NCBI GenBank assembly: GCA_015183035.1
Contig: JACZZP010000001.1
Coordinates: 744,001-808,000 of the forward strand
DNA from: Meloidogyne chitwoodi
Taxonomy: Eukaryota > Nematoda > Chromadorea > Rhabditida > Meloidogynidae
Length of the DNA stretch: 64,000 bases
Direction: 5' to 3'
The position numbers and the translations under genes are program-made. Position 1 is the first letter of the stretch. Each line of letters opens with the position of its first letter. Under the pieces are notes generated by a model that saw only the letters and a list, made by a program, of their open reading frames with translations, searched no databases and was not told the DNA's origin. Below, piece by piece: positions 1 through 14,871 of the stretch.

Positions 1-4111
<4,111 letters not shown>

Positions 4112-4536
4112 TGTAAATAGTTGATATTATTCAAAATTCTAAAAATAATGTGTTAAATTAAGAAAAGTAAAGGAGATAAATAATTATTAAAGCAATTAGG
4201 CGAAAATTAATTAAAAATAAACAAAAGGTTAAAATTAAAAAAAAAAAGAGAAAATAAAAATTTGTTATCTCCACGTTGGCATTATTTACTATTTAAATTT
4301 TCGCGAGAAAACACTGTTCGTTTCAAATAAAATTATTTGACTAGAAAAGACACTAGAGTACCTAAGATAATCACTAGAGTTTTCATTTATTAATGAAAAA
4401 GTCTAATTCTTCTTGTAATCAGCCCATCTTTTTTCTTCCTTTAATTTTATTAGGTATTTCTATTTTTTAATTTATTAAAGAGAAATTTTATTTTAGATTG
4501 TTAATTAATTTTTATTTTGCTCTAGTTTAAAATAAA
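4112..4536. promoter_or_regulatory. shared divergent promoter region of sec-23 and dlat-1
   Basis: These 425 bases separate the start codons of two head-to-head housekeeping genes and so probably hold both promoters. The only non-AT-rich block is about 4270-4385, with TTTTCGCGAGAAAA near 4300 and two copies of CACTAGAGT (about 4350 and 4371). TCTAG at 4521-4525, just before the dlat-1 ATG, could serve as a trans-splice acceptor (inference). Confidence 0.4.
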
Positions 4537-6623
4537 ATGATGAATGTTGGTCGAACTTTGAGAGTTATAACTGCATGTTATTCTGTTTGTTTTATTTTTA
4601 TTTTTATAACTATTTGATATTAAGCGTAATCTAAGGTTGCGACAAAGATTTTCTACACGACAGATTTTACATTTTCGACTGGCTGTTATTCAGTCAAATA
4701 ATGGCTTTCGCTACTTACACTTGACATCAAATCGACGTATATTTTATGTTTTAAGTATTTTGTTATAAAACATAATTTTTTTTAAATTTTCATTATATTT
4801 TTAAAAATATTTTTCATTTTATTAATTTTAGTTAATTATCCGGATCATTCCAAAATTACATTCCCAGCTTTGAGTCCAACAATGGAAGTGGGTACAATTG
4901 TCTCTTGGCAAAAAAAGGAAGGCGATCAACTCAGTGAGGGTGATTTGATGTGTGAAATTGAGACAGATAAAGCAACAATGGGATTTGAAGCACCAGAAGA
5001 AGGTTACTTGGCAAAAATTATTCTTCAAGAAGGTACAAAAGATGTGCCTGTTGGAAAGGTTTTTTATACTTTGTTTAAGATTATTTTCTTTATATTTTTA
5101 AGCTTCTTTGTATTATTGTTCAAGACAAAGGGGATGTTGAAGCATTCAAAGGATATACTGCTGATGATGGTGGGACTGCCGCATCTCCCCCTGCTAGCAC
5201 ACCAGCAAAAGAACCATCGCCTAAACAAGAAAGCCAAGCGACTCAGGCTCCAATTCAAACACCACAACAAGCTCCTACCCAAGATAAACGCTTAAAGGCA
5301 TCACCCTTTGCTAAGAAGCTTGCTGGAGAGAAAGGAATCGATTTAGCAGTTTATTTAAATGTATTTTTTTATATTTATTTTTTAAGGCTCTTCCTGGTTC
5401 TGGTCCTGAAGGGCGTATTTTAGCAGCAGATTTGGTCCATGGTTCTTTCCATGCTCCTTCAACGCCAAGTGGTGCTCCTACTGCTGAATACATTGACATT
5501 GAGTTATCAAATATGCGTAAGACTATTGCAAAACGACTTGCTGAAGCAAAGGCAACCATTCCACATTATTATCTCACATCTGAATTATATATCGACAAAT
5601 TGATGGAGTAATTTTTGAATTTTCTGAAATTTTTTAAATAATTTTTTGCTATTTTTAATAATCTAAAAATTATTTCAGTATCCGAAAGAAGCTTAACGCT
5701 TTGTTAGAAAAGGAAGCAAAAAAGACTGGGGAAAAGCCTCAAAAGCTCTCAATTAACGACTTTATTATTAAAGCATCTGCTTTAGCCTGTCTTCGCGTTC
5801 CTGAAGCAAATTCTTCTTTTATGGGAACATTTATTCGTGAACATTTGGGTGTTGATGTTTCAGTTGCTGTTAGTACACCTTCTGGTCTTATAACTCCAAT
5901 TATATTTGATGCACATACAAAAGGAGTGGCTACAATTGGATATGAAGTGGCTTTATTAGCTGCTAAAGCTAGGGAAGGAAAATTACAACCACATGAATTT
6001 CAGGTTTTAAAATTATTAAAATAAATATTAAAAATAATTATATAGGGAGGTACTTTTACTGTTTCTAATCTCGGAATGTTTGGAAGTGTTGACCATTTCA
6101 CTGCTATAATAAACCCACCACAATCATGTATTCTGGCGATAGGTGCTGCTCGTCGAAAACTTGTACCTATTGATGAAAAGGATGACAGTGATGAAAAGTA
6201 TTAATTTTGTTATAAAACTATAAACAATTATTAAAATAACGTTAAGGATTATTTAAGATAATATTAAAAACTTTTTTTAATTGTTAGATGACGGATCGCA
6301 CCGATCTATTTACTGACAATCGTAATTATTTTTTTTGTAGGTGCGATCTTGCTAGGCACCGGGGCTTCTATAGACAAAAGATTTCAATTTTTGTCTAGCG
6401 ATAGGGACGACTAAACCAAAATCCTCGTTGAATATCATTAATAATTTTATTTATATTTAGGTATCGCTCAGTGACTTCACTTCAAGTAACCTTAAGTTGT
6501 GATCATCGTGTTGTGGATGGCGCAATTGGTGCAGTTTGGTTACAAAACTTCAAACGATTTATGGAAGAGCCAGTTACAATGCTTCTTTGGGGTACTGCTG
6601 GAATTGATAAACAAAGAGATTAG
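4537..6623 (+). CDS. dlat-1: dihydrolipoamide acetyltransferase, E2 of the mitochondrial pyruvate dehydrogenase complex
   Basis: Eight exons: 4537-4563, 4625-4754, 4832-5058, 5103-5348, 5387-5607, 5679-6003, 6046-6197 and 6461-6623; every junction keeps frame, giving 496 residues. The enzyme moves acetyl from lipoamide to CoA in the mitochondrial matrix. Residues 1-50 are Arg/Ser-rich without acids, as in a mitochondrial presequence. A single lipoyl domain follows, with the lipoylated lysine in EIETDKAT (about K99); mammals have two such domains, nematodes one. A Pro/Gln/Ala linker, a subunit-binding domain ([17 protein letters not shown]) and the catalytic acyltransferase domain come next. 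The latter has [20 protein letters not shown] and [13 protein letters not shown] segments and the active-site DHRVVDG (His about 458). The two tiny first exons are the least certain. Intron 7 (6198-6460) is larger than the others and contains a short inverted repeat. Confidence 0.95.
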
Positions 6624-6921
6624 GAAAAATTCAAAAAAATATAAAATATTTAGGAAAATTGTTATTTTTTGTTATGATTTTATTTTTCAAAAGTGTGTAT
6701 CTGATATAGTCTTTTCTGAATTCTTTAATATTCATATATTGATTTCTATGACAAAATAAACAGGAGGTTAAAATATTAAATGCTCAGACTTTTCGAACTA
6801 GAAATTGAATAAATTATTTAAAAAATGTTAAATTTATATTTTAATATTTAGATTTTAACATATATTTAAAACAACCTTTTAGAATTATTTTAGAGAGGCC
6901 TAATATTTTTTGGGGACAAAT
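6624..6921. other. intergenic spacer
   Basis: This is AT-rich DNA between dlat-1 and the F-box cluster. The stretch from about 6870 resembles the sequence that precedes the start codon of the other F-box copies (TTAGAATTATTTTAGAGA-like), so the duplication unit includes upstream DNA. I see nothing else. Confidence 0.5.
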
Positions 6922-7190
6922 ATGTTATCAAATGATCCACCACATGAGATATTGCAAATAAAAGAATTTTGTTTGATTTCAATAGTAATTTAGTTTATTT
7001 TTATTTAATATTTATTTTCTTTTAGTGTGATTCTAATAAAGACGTTTTAAAATCGAGCAGATTGATTGACCCAATATTGGCGGATGTTGTATGTTATCCA
7101 GTTAATGATGAAATTCTAAAAAAGGTAAAAGAAATTAACACCATATAATACTAGCGTATAGGAATCTTAAAAATAAAAATTTGTTTATAA

Positions 7191-8133
7191 GGCAGTGCGT
7201 CACTTGCGGCCGACCATTTGCGGCCCGACATTTGCGGCCCGATATTTGCGACCCGACACTTGCGGCCCGACATTTGCGGCCCATCATTTGCGGCCCGACA
7301 TTTGCGGCCCGACATTAGAGTAAAAAAAATTTTTGAAAAAAAAATTTAAAAAACACTGAAAATTTATTTTTTTATCAAATATTAATATTTGTGATAATTT
7401 TTAATTCTTTTTCATATATTTTTTTAATTAGCCCAATTATCAAAGCCATTCCCAGCAAGACGATACTGCAATGCGCGAAAGTGGTTAATTATTTGTTCAT
7501 TTGTTGGATTAGCAATAGCATCAAAATTTAAAACTAAATCGCGAATAGCTCTATCATTGACCTTAAACTTTTTTGATCTTGGACGCATAGCAAGTCCAAC
7601 AGTAGGATCTAATTCATATGTTCGGATGCGGTCTTGAGCTATTCTTTCTTCCTCTTTCAGAACATTAATTAATCTGAATATTTTTTAAGATTATTTTTTA
7701 AAGGGAATTAACTTAGAAAATAATATATCGGCCAATTTTAAATTTTTTCCAAATACTTTATTTGATTTATTTTTATGAATCGAATAATTTTCAAATTCTA
7801 ATTATTTGATTTGAATTTATTTTTTCTAATTTTCTAAGTTCTAGTTGCTACATTTATGATCTATAGTCACTACTTGAAGATGGATGGATAGTTACCTATT
7901 ACATTTATTTTAATATAACAATAAAATTTCATTTATTTAACTAGTCAACTATAATTTGTAAAAATATTAATATTTGATAAAAAAATAAATTTTCAGTGTT
8001 TTTTAAATTTTTTTTTCAAAAATTTTTTTTACTCTAATGTCGGGCCGCAAATGTCGGGCCGCAAATGATGGGCCGCAAATGTCGGGCCGCAAGTGTCGGG
8101 CCGCAAATGGTCGGCCGCAAGTGACGTGCAGCC
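7191..8133. mobile_element. long-inverted-repeat DNA transposon, MULE/foldback-like, with 8-bp target duplication
   Basis: The element is bounded by GTTTATAA at 7183-7190 and again at 8134-8141, a perfect 8-bp direct repeat. The left arm (7191-7390) and right arm (7962-8133) are near-perfect inverted repeats. The ends are GGCAGTGCGTCACTTGCGG and, inverted, GGCTGCACGTCACTTGCGG. Each arm carries 14-bp tandem units of the type TTGCGGCCCGACAT; the left arm has about two more units than the right. Long inverted repeats with internal subrepeats and an 8-bp duplication fit a Mutator-like or foldback element; hAT is less likely because the ends are not CAGTG at both sides. The interior carries a minus-strand coding remnant. 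It sits in an intron of F-box copy A. Confidence 0.85.
7424..7676 (-). pseudogene. C-terminal remnant of a transposase-like ORF inside the 7191-8133 element
   Basis: The minus strand is open for about 84 codons down to a TAA at 7424-7426. It has protein-like composition: EEERIAQDRIRTYELDP, then SKKFKVNDRAIRDLVLNFD, and a tail INHFRALQYRLAGNGFDNW. There is no start codon or catalytic region, so it is a fragment. The pattern (basic stretch, RAI..LV..F, then YFRAI/HFRALQY-like end) resembles the C-terminal tail of MULE-type transposases common in nematodes and insects. That family call is inference; a protein search would decide it. The element therefore looks like an internally deleted, non-autonomous copy. 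Confidence 0.45.
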
Positions 8134-9333
8134 GTTTATAACCGTCCATCGTCTGTAAATATCAGCGAAAACCAATTTTTTTATTATGTAACATTATTTT
8201 TAGTGGCAAACTGCAATAAATAAACGAATTCCATTATATTTATTTAATGACTTACAATCTTCCAAGGACTTTGTTGTTTATTTTTTGCCAAAAAGAGGTT
8301 TTTTATTAATTTAATTAAATTTATTTAAAAATACAGAGAAGGGTTTAAAGTTGAAATTGCCAAACTATCCTAAAAATATTGATGAAATGCAAATAATCCG
8401 TTTTTGGTTGGAAAAAATGTTTCTTTGTTCTTTTGAAGATGCTAAATTTGATAATGTTATATTTAATCCGGAATTGATTGATTTATTTTTTGAAGATATT
8501 CCTCATGGACTCCATATAGGAACAGTTCATCAAATATTTTTTTCAATTCTTTTTATAAATATCAATTTGAATTTATTTCAAATCAATTGATTATTTCAAA
8601 AAATATTTCTTTGGATTTTAAATATATGGACAATACAAAGGACCAAAATAATTTTTTAATGGAATTACTCTTATGTTCAAGAATTTCATGCATTTCTATT
8701 GACAATTGTAAAGATCTTTCAGAATTAATTTCTTCAATTAAAAATGTGAGTTTGAATTAGTTAAACTAAATATCGTGTATATTTGTTTTAACACATTCGT
8801 CTAATTTCAAAATGTTTTAAAATTTTGAATTTTTCGATTTTCATCTCGTTATTTTTTATTTTCGAAACGATGTTGCCCAGGAGACTTTAAAAGGAAAATA
8901 CCTATAATAAGAGTAATAATTTGAAATTTTTTAGCATATTAAAATGTCAACAAATTGCTCAGGAATAGTGCCGAATATAAGATTTGGTGCAAATTCGTCT
9001 CTTCATTTTAACATGGAAATTGAAGCACGAAAAATTAAAATGGTTGGAAATCAAAAAATTGCTAAAGATGAATATACAAATATTTATAATCCAAAAGTAA
9101 AATTTTTGGCTAAATTTGAGTATCTTAAGCCGCCAAAAGACGATATAATTTACTTAATTCAACTTAGAAGAATTGAAGAAGAATAAATGTTTTTTCTTTT
9201 GACTTTTTTGTTTATTAAATTAATTTAGTTTTTAAATTATTTTGATAAAATTTATTTTAAATATGCCAATTTTTAAATTATTTTATTCCTTTAAAATCTA
9301 CTTTTTTCATTCTTCTTATATTTATAATTTTTT

Positions 9334-9411
9334 TTGAAAAATTTATCAATTTATGAACAAATTGATCTTTTAAAATTTCTTAATTTTAATAAATTATTTT
9401 CTGTTCAATAA
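9334..9411 (+). pseudogene. F-box-like family relic (exon 1 only)
   Basis: After a TTG where siblings have ATG, the sequence reads KNLSIYEQIDLLKFLNFNKLFSVQ and then a stop, TAA at 9409-9411, where siblings continue QTNYYF. No downstream exons are visible. It is a dead fragment of the same family between copies A and B. Confidence 0.7.
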
Positions 9412-10162
9412 CAAAATTTCTTCAAATTTTTTGTTCTAGTGGTAAATTAGTTTTGTCCATTTAACATAAGGAAATTCGCAGAAATCATTTTGAACAATCT
9501 GTTTTTAATTTACTAAAGAAATTTTTTAAACATTTTAGTTACATATAAAAGGTTTGAATTTAAAAATTTAATAAGAATTTTTATTGACACATACATATCC
9601 ATAATTACAAATTGCGCATAGGTACTTTACATAAGTTAAACCCTTAAAAATTAATTTTTCGCCACTTTTCTAGAATGGCAAAAGAAGCCATTAAATACTT
9701 GACTAAACTAAAAAATTAATGAGAGCCTAAAAAATATTAGAAAAGAAAACAAAAAAAAGTAAACTAAAAAAGGAAATTTGTTTTGATCAAAATATAGGAT
9801 TTTGATGTAATTATAGGGGTGGACTCCAAAAAATGACTCATAAATGTAACGAAACTATAGTCTCCTTTTATTTTTCTTAATCATACTGCTAACTCCAAGA
9901 CAATAAATTTTTACTAATTTTATTCAAAATATTTTTAGAGGCATCTGAACATCAGAATTGAGGAAAAAAGGAATATATTTACATAATGACAAAATTTAAC
10001 AAATTAAATGATTAACGTTGAAATAAAAATATTAGAAGTTTTAACAATAAAGATTATTAACAAGTAAAAAGGTTAAAAAGGAAATATTATATTTAAATTG
10101 AAATTTTATTTATTTCCAAGAAAAAAAATAAAATTTCGATATCTCAAGAAAGCTAAAATTCA
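9412..10162. other. intergenic spacer
   Basis: About 750 bases of AT-rich DNA between the relic at 9334 and the 3' end of F-box copy B. I see no ORF, RNA gene or clear repeat. Confidence 0.4.
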
Positions 10163-12595
10163 TTAATATTTTTGAGAATTTACTGAGCAAATAATTGAAA
10201 TGTATTCAATTATATCTCTTTTAAATGTATCGAAGTACCATTCGATTAAAATCTTCATTTTTGGATTATGAATATTTGTAATTTTATAACATTTTTTTGA
10301 ATCATTGTTTTCACTCATCTCAACTCCTCTGGCAGTTAATTTAGAACAAGGCCAATCTAATGAGAGAGAAAATTCAATGTTAGCCACCATTTTTGATAAA
10401 TCTGTTGATGTTTCTATATACTAAATTTTGAATTAATTTTTGGTAAAATGAGCTTAATTCTCTTAACTTACATCTATAATATTATTGTAGAGTGGAATTT
10501 GATTTTGATTCATTTCACATTGAAATACAATTCTATTAATTCTATCACCTACGTTTAACAATAATTTTAATAAATAATTGTTGCCTTCCACTTCAATTTT
10601 TTGCTTATCTCTGTAGGGAAAAACTATCCTTCCATGGGAAAAGGCTATCCGAAGAGATCCACTAACAACCAAATGCTCAAAAGTGAAGTTCCAAACATCA
10701 ATATTTATATAAAGAAAGCATAACCTAACTTCTTCGCAATTAAATTTAAATTTAGCAATTTCATCATTATCAAAAAGCATTTTAATCATCTCTGGATTGA
10801 AAATGAAGTTGTTAAACTCGAGATATCCAAAATCACAGCGACCGATTTGCTCTAACCAATAACGAACAATTTTTAACTCTTCAATGTTTTTTGGATATAA
10901 AGGCAGTTTTAAAGTAAAAGCATCTTTCTCCTGTGAGCATACTATAAAATAATATAGATATTAATTCAGATTTAAATAAGAACTTCCCAAAAATGTTGGA
11001 ATTTATTAACTAAAATTTATTACCTTCTGGATAAAAATGTAAAACTTGATTTTCGTAAGGTGAATTTGTGCCAGTTGTGATCATACTCTATAGTTTACTT
11101 CCGTTAAAAGATGTCATTTTTCGAAAACTTTAACAAATTGACAATTAGTATATCATTCGAAATAGCTTAGCTTTGTCGAATATGATTAAAATTAGCCACA
11201 TACTAAACTTTGAGCTGAGCTATCTACATAGTTATAGGCATTCCTTGCGAATTGGGGTCCCGAAATTTTATTTTTTATTTTTTCATAAAAATTGGTAATA
11301 AGGGGTAATAACATGCGCTGATCACGAATCTGATATCAGATTTTGTCTAACACCTGATTTTATCTATGATTTTTCATCAAGTATTTGATTTTTGGTCACT
11401 ACATAATGGATGTCGGTCAAATTATATATCATTCAACTCCTCTCGAAGATCTTAGTCTATTGGTACCACTCCAATGATGCAGAAATGCCGATGAACCAAG
11501 ATACAATTCCTTGAAAATCGAAAAAACGATAGTTGGAGCAATCTGATTTTTGGAGTTGAAAATTCAAATATGCATATGATATCTATTTCGAAAGCGTTTA
11601 TCGACCTGAGTTGAGTGACACCAAAATCATCACGATTGGTCGATTTTATGCAAAGTTATGACCAATCAAGAAAAATAAAAAGACGCTAAAAATCAAGTAC
11701 TTGATGAAAAATCATAGATAAAATCAAGTGTTAGACAAAATCTGATATCATATTCGTGATCAGCGCCCTCGATAACCCCCAGATACAAAGTTTCAAGGGA
11801 AAATAAATAAAAAAATTTCGGGACCCCAATTCGCAAGGAATGCCTAGTTATATAATATCGAAAAATGTTAAGAGTCGAGGGGCCTTTTTTACAGACTTTT
11901 ATTGCGGACAACTTTTTTTAAATTGTAGCTCATTCGAAAGAGCTTGATGAGCGGGGTCGAAACATTTTTTAACGGATATAAACTAGAGAAGTACCTCAAA
12001 ATCTAAATAAATAGGAATTTGAATTTGTTTATCCATAGCATATTCCCACTGAAAAATAAATTTAAATAAATTTCATAAAAATGTATAACCATCACTTATG
12101 AAGAAGAGAGGGATTTCTTACGGATTTTTGTGGACAGATAGTGTGTCATTCGATTTTTAATCTGGGTTCGGGATTCGATATTTTTGAAAACTAACATCAG
12201 ATTCGAACTCAGCGTAACTTCCCATATTGCCTTATGGCAAAGGTCAAATATAATAATAAACCTTTTATTTGCAAAAATAGTCCAAAGAAATACCTCCCCT
12301 TCTTTACAAGTGCTGTGCTGCGTTATGCCTTCTCTTGAAGATGATCACTCGAAGAAAAATCGATCGATTTAATTTTTAGTTTTTTATATTCTCGATACAT
12401 CTGAATTAATAAAATAAATAAATAAATAATTAAAATTACAAAGGAGAGTCGATCAAATTTTTTACGAGCCAATTCATCTTTATATTTATCAATAAAATTA
12501 TAAAAATATCTATTCGTTTGTTTAATTGAGAATAATTCATCAAAATTGAGATTTTTGAAAATTTTAAGTTGAATTTCTGCTGGTAAATATTCCAT
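10163..12595 (-). CDS. F-box-like family member B, with a transposon-derived intron
   Basis: Predicted exons: 12440-12595, 12329-12400, 11995-12048, 11024-11087, 10472-10941 and 10163-10420 (357 residues). Exon 1 begins [20 protein letters not shown], the best F-box motif of the cluster (LPxEIxLKIFxxL), continuing [15 protein letters not shown]. The rest is the family-specific part: [47 protein letters not shown] and [14 protein letters not shown]. Two oddities. First, exon 2 must end at GAGAAG followed by GC, not GT, because the reading frame meets TAA two codons later; a GC-AG intron restores both frame and family length. Second, the family's exon 3 is interrupted by an inverted-repeat element, yet GT at 11994-11993 and AG at 11089-11088 let it be removed in frame. 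F-box proteins usually recruit substrates to SCF ubiquitin ligases; whether this divergent copy does is unknown. Confidence 0.6.
11093..11983. mobile_element. inverted-repeat DNA element inside F-box copy B
   Basis: The ends GTTTACTTCCGTTAAAA (left) and, inverted, GTTTATATCCGTTAAAA (right) are flanked by TA on both sides (11091-11092 and 11984-11985). A larger imperfect inverted repeat covers about 11215-11400 against 11690-11850; both arms share GGCATTCCTTGCGAATTGGG and GATTTTATCTATGATTTTTC on opposite strands. I see no coding capacity. A TA duplication would fit a Tc1/mariner-type MITE, but the terminal match is imperfect and the superfamily is unresolved. A degenerate relative lies in a hecd-1 intron near 27.4 kb. 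Confidence 0.65.
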
Positions 12596-13147
12596 TATTT
12601 TTTTTATTTGTTTAAAATTAAAATTTATAAATAAAAACAAATAATATTGTAAAATTATTTGAAAATTTATTATGATGAAGAAAATCAGTACCAATGACGA
12701 TTCTTATATACCATCCCATTTTTTATCCCTCCCCATTGATGCATATGTAATCCTTATTTTCAATGATTTTCTGTCGGCATGCTGTTTTAACTCTGAATTA
12801 GCCTTCAAAATTGAAAATAAGGAATGTCTGCATCAGCTAATAGAAAAAAGAGAAGGGGAACGGAAAGTGCCAAAGAGGTAATTTCCCACGTTCCTCCATT
12901 CCAATTGTATAAAAATTTTAAGACTACTGCACAACAGTGCTTAGAAGACCCACAGATAGAAGACCCACAGACAGAATACCCACGGTCAGAAGATCCACGC
13001 TGACATTTTTATGACAAAATAAGCGTGAGCTTTTTAGAATAAAAATTGAATAAATTATTTTCAAAAATATTATTTAAATTTTTAACATTTATTTAAAACA
13101 ATTCTTTAGAATTATTTTAGAGAATCTTAATATTTTTTTAGAAAAAT
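12596..13147. repeat. spacer between divergent F-box copies B and C, with short tandem repeat and imperfect inverted repeat
   Basis: Around 12943-13000 a 14-16 base unit, GAAGACCCACAGA with variants (GAATACCCACGGTCA, GAAGATCCACGC), is repeated about four times. Between about 12740 and 12835 ATGCATATGTAATCCTTATT pairs with a later segment containing AATAAGGAATGTCTGCAT, a stem suggestive of a small foldback element. A 69-codon open frame at 12672-12881 overlaps this structure and is not convincing. Promoters for both flanking genes must lie here. Confidence 0.4.
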
Positions 13148-14572
13148 ATGAAAAATTTATCGATTGATGAACAAATTGATATTTTAAAATTTCTAAATTT
13201 TAATCAATTATTTTCTGTTCAACAAACCAATTATTATTTTAATTCTTTAGTCGATCAAAATAAACGGATTTTTGCATCAAAGGAATTAAATATGATTTAT
13301 ACAGTAATTTAAATTTATTTATTTAAAATTTATTTTCATTAGCATGAATTCAATGATGATTATGGTCATTTGATTGACCAATCGAATGTTGTATATCACA
13401 AAACAGATGATGAACTTTTAGCTAAGGTAAATTATTAATAATTTGGGCATTTTTAATGATCAAAATATGTATTTTGCATTGGAGGGGTAATTAATAGTAA
13501 AGTAAATAATGTTTAAAAAAATTCAAAATTTTGAAACTAAAATTCGCTCTTAATTTTTTTAGTGGCAGTCTGCAGTAGATAAACAAATTCCTTTGTTTTT
13601 GTATGATGATGACTTGCAATATTCCAATTTACATGTTATTTTACATAATAATAGAGGTATTAATTTTAAAATATTTTTTAAATTAATTTTAATTTGTTAG
13701 GACACAGATTAATTTTAAAATTACCAAACTACCCAGAAAATATTGAAGAAATGAAACTTATTTATTTTTGGCTAGAACAATTATTTTTCTGTTATTTTAA
13801 GCAAGCCAAGTTTGAACATATTATATTTAATCCAGAAATTATTAAATTACTTTTTGAAAATAACAAAAACATCCAACTTAAATTTAATATAAAAATGTTT
13901 CATCCTATATATTTTTGCCATTCAAATTACAAGAATCAATTTGAATTTATTTTTGATCATCTATTTATTACACAACGTATTTCCTTAAATTTTCGTCATA
14001 TGGACAATATAGAGATACAAAATAATTTTTTATTGAAATTACTCTTAAATTCAGGCAATAATATTTATTGTGTTTTTATTGATTATATTAATGGTCTTTC
14101 AATATTATTCGATTTAATTATAAATGTAAGTTTATTTGAGTAAATATTAAAACTCTTCATTTTTTATAAGATTGGCCCGACTTATAACTTATTTAATTTT
14201 ATCTTTTTAAGTAACTGTTTTAAGATTTAAAATTTTTTTTCAATTTTTCGAGAGGTTTTCTTTCCTTTTTTATTTGAGATACTTTTGTTTTCAAAACATT
14301 TGCTTTCCAAAAAATAATAAATTAAAATTTAGCATATTAAAACATCAAAAGATTGTTCAAAAATAGTGCCAAAGATTATATTTGGTGAATTTTGTGTACT
14401 TCGTTCAGAAATACAAATTGAAACAGAACAATTTGAAAAGGATGCTGACAATAACAAAATAGCTTTATGTGAATATGAAACTATTTATAATCCTAAAATA
14501 AAATTTTTGGTTCGATTAACTTATGATAGAAGTAATGAATTATTTTGGATAATAAGAATTAATAAACAATAA
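13148..14572 (+). CDS. F-box-like family member C (intact)
   Basis: Five exons: 13148-13303, 13343-13426, 13563-13656, 13701-14125 and 14333-14572. All phases match those of copies A, B and D, giving 332 residues. Exon 1 codes for MKNLSIDEQIDILKFLNFNQ and LFSVQQTNYYFNSLVDQNK, which looks like a divergent F-box (position and helix pattern as in copy B). Exons 2-5 carry family blocks WQSAVDKQIPLFLYD, LPNYPENIEEMKLIYFWLEQLF, FNPEIIKLLFENNKNI, FIFDHLFITQRISLNF and, at the end, TIYNPKIKFLVRLTYD. I do not recognise the C-terminal domain; by position it would be the substrate-facing part. This is the best reference copy for the family in the window. No signal peptide or membrane segment is seen. Confidence 0.72.
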
Positions 14573-14871
14573 AAATTAATTTAATTTATTTTTAACCATT
14601 TGTTTAGTTTAAGTGTCATTTATTTGAACATATTTTTGGCAAAAATTATTTAAAGATAAAATATTTTGTTGTGAATAAATGATGATGGTTCACTTAAACA
14701 TTTCCCTATTTTTCTATTTAATTCAACATACCTCTACTAATTAACACTTTATTATTTTTTCTAATAAAATTGCTTTAAATTTTTTAAAATATTTATTTAT
14801 TGGTTAAAATTTATGCCAAATTATTTTATTTAATAATTTATTGTTTAGCTCAATATTTTTTAGATAAAAAT
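14573..14871. other. intergenic spacer between F-box copies C and D
   Basis: About 300 AT-rich bases. The last part, near 14830-14871, matches the upstream sequence of other copies (CAATATTTTTTAGATAAAAAT), showing the duplicated unit reaches upstream of the ATG. Confidence 0.4.

Larger units (their letters stand above)
6922..9186 (+). pseudogene. F-box-like family member A, damaged (internal F-box deletion and frameshift)
   Basis: By alignment with intact copies (13148-14572 and 14872-15939) this copy has the same five-exon layout: 6922-6984, 7026-7124, 8204-8297, 8337-8745 and 8935-9186. Exon 1 codes for only 21 residues against 52 in the siblings, because most of the F-box-like segment (NLSxxEQIDILKFLNFxQLFSVQQTNYYF) is missing. 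In exon 4 the family sequence reads LKLPNYPKNIDEMQIIRFWLEKMF in one frame to about 8495, then resumes in another frame (YKYQFEFIS...ISLDFKYMDN). The first frame meets a stop at 8588-8590, so there is a frameshift. The last exon (GIVPNIRFG...YTNIYNPKVKFLAKFEY) is open and ends normally. Intron 2 carries a 943-bp transposon. I read it as a recent pseudogene; a sequencing or assembly indel is the alternative for the frameshift. Confidence 0.7.

Noticed and set aside
12672..12881. 69-codon plus-strand ORF between F-box copies
   Set aside because: It spans an imperfect inverted repeat and has no recognisable domain, so it is more likely part of a MITE.
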